Shown: piece by piece, positions 61,930-64,000 of the stretch
Layout of the letters: every line of letters begins with the position of its first letter
Position numbering within the stretch: the stretch's first letter is position 1
DNA from: Neptunicella sp048268085
GTDB taxonomy: Bacteria; Pseudomonadota; Gammaproteobacteria; Enterobacterales; Alteromonadaceae
DNA length: 64,000 nucleotides
Direction: 5' to 3'
Assembly: GCF_048268085.1 (NCBI RefSeq)
Contig: NZ_JBLWWF010000019.1
Coordinates: 26,809-90,808 of the forward strand
Position numbers and translations under genes: made by a program
The notes under the pieces: model-generated
Database searches by the model: none
Seen by the model: the letters and a program-made list of their open reading frames with translations, nothing else
Told to the model about the DNA's origin: nothing

Positions 61930-63207
61930 TTGTTTAGTCAATCAAACTTACTGTTAAAACTCCGTATTAGTGCCTACATACTAATGTTAGGTGCAGTTTT
62001 GTTGCATGACTATTTACCTAATAAACGCAAACTTATCCATCCTCTGCCAAACAATCAAATTCAAACCTATACGGATGCCGAAGTCGGCGGCAACAGTAGC
62101 CTCGAATGGCTGGATCGTAAGCAGTTTTCCTGGCGATGCCATATGGTTAAAAGTGAAACGTTTCCTTATTGCGGCATTTCTTTAACCTGGTCTGCCAGTC
62201 CCTATAAGCGTATCGATTTTTCGGAATATGAAAAGTTGGACATGACGCTTGAATATCAGGGTGATGCGTCAAAAATTAGAGTATATGTACGTAATTACTA
62301 TCCAGCAGAAGCCAACTCGGAAAAACAAGAGCTAGAAGTTGGTAAGTTTAATTCAACCATAGTAAAGACCAGCGATTTACATACTAGCACTGAAGTTAAG
62401 CTGTCCGAATTAGCGGTGGCGGATTGGTGGTTGGACGAATTTAATATCCCTCGAAAAGATGCCGCACCGGAATTAGATGAAGTGATCTCTTTTGGGATTG
62501 ATCAGGCTAATCCGGTGGTATTTGGTGATCATGACTTCAAACTGAAAAAAGTTGAATTGGTGGGACAGTGGATAACCAAAGAAACTCTGTATATTTCCAT
62601 TATTGCCCTGTGGGGAATTTCTTTTGTGGTTGAATTACTGTTTCGCTTTTATACGATGCGCAGCAGAGAACGTCGGCATAAAATAGCGTTAGACGAAATG
62701 GCGAATCAAAGTGCTTATTATAAACAGCAAGCTGAAACGGATAAATTGACCGGGATCAGTAATCGTGAAGGATTAGCGCAGACCTTAGCAATACTCGAAA
62801 AACAAAATGAATCCGAGCATTACGCAATATTGTTGCTTGATTTGGATCATTTTAAGCAGATCAATGATAAACATGGTCATTTAATTGGAGATCAAATACT
62901 GGAAGAATTGGCTAAACTAATCAGTCGTAACATGCGCAATGACGATCTTGTGGCCCGCTGGGGAGGTGAGGAATTTGTTGTACTGTTTCGTTTTAGTGAT
63001 AGCTATAGTGTGAGCTTCTTGGCTGAAAAAATCCGCCGCATTGTGGCGACTCATCAGTTTATTCCCGATAAAGCGATTCCCGTTACCGTGAGTATTGGCG
63101 CTACCCAATTACAGAGCGGTCAGAGCTTTGAACAAAGTTTTAAACGTGCTGACAAAGCGCTGTATAGGGCAAAAGATAAAGGACGAAATCAAGTCGTGAT
63201 CGCCTAA
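61930..63207 (+). CDS. diguanylate cyclase with CBM-like periplasmic domain (paralogue B)
   Basis: A 425-residue membrane protein with the same layout as the gene at 42104-43429. TM1 (about 9-27), a periplasmic beta domain (about 38-215: DAEVGGNSSLEWLD, YEKLDMTLEYQGDASKIRVY, VADWWLDEFNIPRKDAAPEL), TM2 (about 221-240), a coiled linker and GGDEF (about 265-425). The active site is GGEEF with inhibitory RNDD. The start is TTG at 61930 with a poor RBS, so an internal start is possible. Ligand unknown. Confidence 0.9.
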   Translation: MFSQSNLLLKLRISAYILMLGAVLLHDYLPNKRKLIHPLPNNQIQTYTDAEVGGNSSLEWLDRKQFSWRCHMVKSETFPYCGISLTWSASPYKRIDFSEYEKLDMTLEYQGDASKIRVYVRNYYPAEANSEKQELEVGKFNSTIVKTSDLHTSTEVKLSELAVADWWLDEFNIPRKDAAPELDEVISFGIDQANPVVFGDHDFKLKKVELVGQWITKETLYISIIALWGISFVVELLFRFYTMRSRERRHKIALDEMANQSAYYKQQAETDKLTGISNREGLAQTLAILEKQNESEHYAILLLDLDHFKQINDKHGHLIGDQILEELAKLISRNMRNDDLVARWGGEEFVVLFRFSDSYSVSFLAEKIRRIVATHQFIPDKAIPVTVSIGATQLQSGQSFEQSFKRADKALYRAKDKGRNQVVIA

Positions 63208-63298
63208 CACAAACGGGGTTTAGCCTCAGTTCCGTTTTTATCGCCTAAAAAAATCATAAGCCGTTACAATGCCTATATCGCAACAATACGGTAGCCAG

Positions 63299-64000
63299 AT
63301 GAATAACATTCAATCGTTTCAACAAGCTCGTTTAGCAAGAGATGCTCGCTTCGATGGCCAGTTTTTTGTGGCGGTAAAATCAACGGGAATTTTTTGTCGG
63401 CCCATATGTCCCGCCACTCCGCCGAAAGAACACAATGTTGAGTATTTCTTGTTGGCCGAACAGGCGATGCAGGCTGGATTTAGACCGTGTTTACGTTGCC
63501 GTCCCGATAGTGCCCCTTCATCCTGGGCCTGGAAAGGTGTTGATACCACGGTTGAGCGGGCATTAACATTATTGACCGATTATCCGCAATTAACGCTGCA
63601 ACATATCGCTGTTAAATTGGGAATTTCAGATCGTTATTTACGTAATTTATTTAGTCAAAAAGTCGGGATGACTGCGAAGCAGTATCAATTGTGCCAACAG
63701 TTGTTGTTTGCCAAAAAATTGCTGCATGAAACAGCGTTATCAATAGAGCAGGTGGCGCTGTCATGCGGATTTCAATCATCCCGACGCTTACAAGATCTTT
63801 TCAAAAAGCGTTTACAGCTGTCCCCGGCACAAGTCAGGAAAAATAAACCCCTGGCGAATGATCATATTCAGCTAAGTTTGGCGTTTCGACCTCCCTATAA
63901 CTGGCCCATGTTAAGGGACTTTCTGGCGTTACGGGCAGTGACAGGTATGGAATGGGTCAATGATGACAGTTATGCCAGAACGTTTGATCTGGACGGAACC
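63299..64000 (+). CDS. Ada/AlkA-type DNA alkylation repair protein (3' end outside window)
   Basis: At least 234 residues and open to the window edge. The N-terminal Ada zinc domain has Cys at FCRPICPATPP and PCLRCRPD (about residues 31-83), as in methylphosphotriester transfer. An AraC-type HTH follows (about 95-185: LQHIAVKLGISDRYLRNLFS and VALSCGFQSSRRLQDLFKKR). After that ISLAFRPPYNWPMLRDFLALRAV-type sequence is the AlkA N-terminal domain, not an MGMT domain. It is therefore the AlkA/Ada hybrid (DNA-3-methyladenine glycosylase 2 type). Start ATG 63299; an in-frame ATG at 63269 is possible. Confidence 0.88.
   Translation, partial: MNNIQSFQQARLARDARFDGQFFVAVKSTGIFCRPICPATPPKEHNVEYFLLAEQAMQAGFRPCLRCRPDSAPSSWAWKGVDTTVERALTLLTDYPQLTLQHIAVKLGISDRYLRNLFSQKVGMTAKQYQLCQQLLFAKKLLHETALSIEQVALSCGFQSSRRLQDLFKKRLQLSPAQVRKNKPLANDHIQLSLAFRPPYNWPMLRDFLALRAVTGMEWVNDDSYARTFDLDGT

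Overview
This window is the replication-origin neighbourhood of a low-GC gammaproteobacterial chromosome. The support is the gene order (rpmH-rnpA-yidD-yidC, mnmG-rsmG-parA-parB-atpIBEFHAGDC, dnaA-dnaN-recF-gyrB, mioC beside mnmG, yicC|rph-pyrE, lptM-lysA-dapF-DUF484-xerC-yigB) and proteins that resemble E. coli/Pseudomonas-type orthologues throughout. I cannot fix the family or genus from sequence alone. Exosortase-linked, GlyGly-CTERM-like and several diguanylate cyclase proteins suggest an aquatic, surface-living bacterium, but that is inference. No rRNA, tRNA, insertion sequence, prophage or CRISPR array was seen.

Layout. 1-4.8 kb: end of an unrecognised gene, tag, glyQS, a small lipoprotein and a 44-residue lysine-rich ORF. 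4.9-10.1 kb: an accessory, stress-type cluster with a receiver-PAS protein, a PRC-barrel protein, two Crp/Fnr paralogues, a tiny DUF5670 membrane protein, a DUF4398 lipoprotein and an OmpA-like lipoprotein. Its intergenic regions carry a shared 16-bp palindrome, TGTRCG-N4-CGYACA. 10.4-16.5 kb: gyrB-recF-dnaN-dnaA on the minus strand, with two parS sites inside recF. 16.5-17.0 kb: AT-rich dnaA/rpmH intergenic region with DnaA boxes; gene direction switches here. 17.0-25.2 kb: rpmH-rnpA-yidD-yidC, yajQ-mnmE, a diguanylate cyclase, then mioC-dnaT-dnaC as one overlapping unit. 25.2-25.9 kb: a second, stronger E. coli-like oriC candidate (DnaA boxes, nine GATC sites, three AGATCT boxes in an AT-rich tract) directly upstream of mnmG. 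25.9-37.2 kb: mnmG-rsmG-parA-parB and the full ATP synthase operon. 37.5-51 kb: chemoreceptor, rluF, DTW protein, ATL protein, envelope proteins, yicC|rph-pyrE-tusA, DUF1285/DUF3014, a sterol-desaturase-like protein and two more diguanylate cyclases. 51-64 kb: exosortase-associated acyltransferase, pyrC, upp, yigB-xerC-DUF484-dapF-lysA-lptM, speB-speA, a fourth diguanylate cyclase and an Ada/AlkA-type repair protein cut by the window end.

How it fits together. Much of chromosome initiation and segregation is encoded within about 20 kb: initiator (dnaA), clamp (dnaN), a DnaT/DnaC-type helicase-loading pair, the candidate origin, and ParA/ParB with two parS sites. The most noteworthy systems are (1) the mioC-dnaT-dnaC-oriC-mnmG arrangement, in which helicase-loader genes abut the origin, and (2) the palindrome-linked Crp/Fnr envelope cluster at 5.8-8.6 kb, which looks like an autoregulated local regulon. 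GC content, skew and codon use were not computed.
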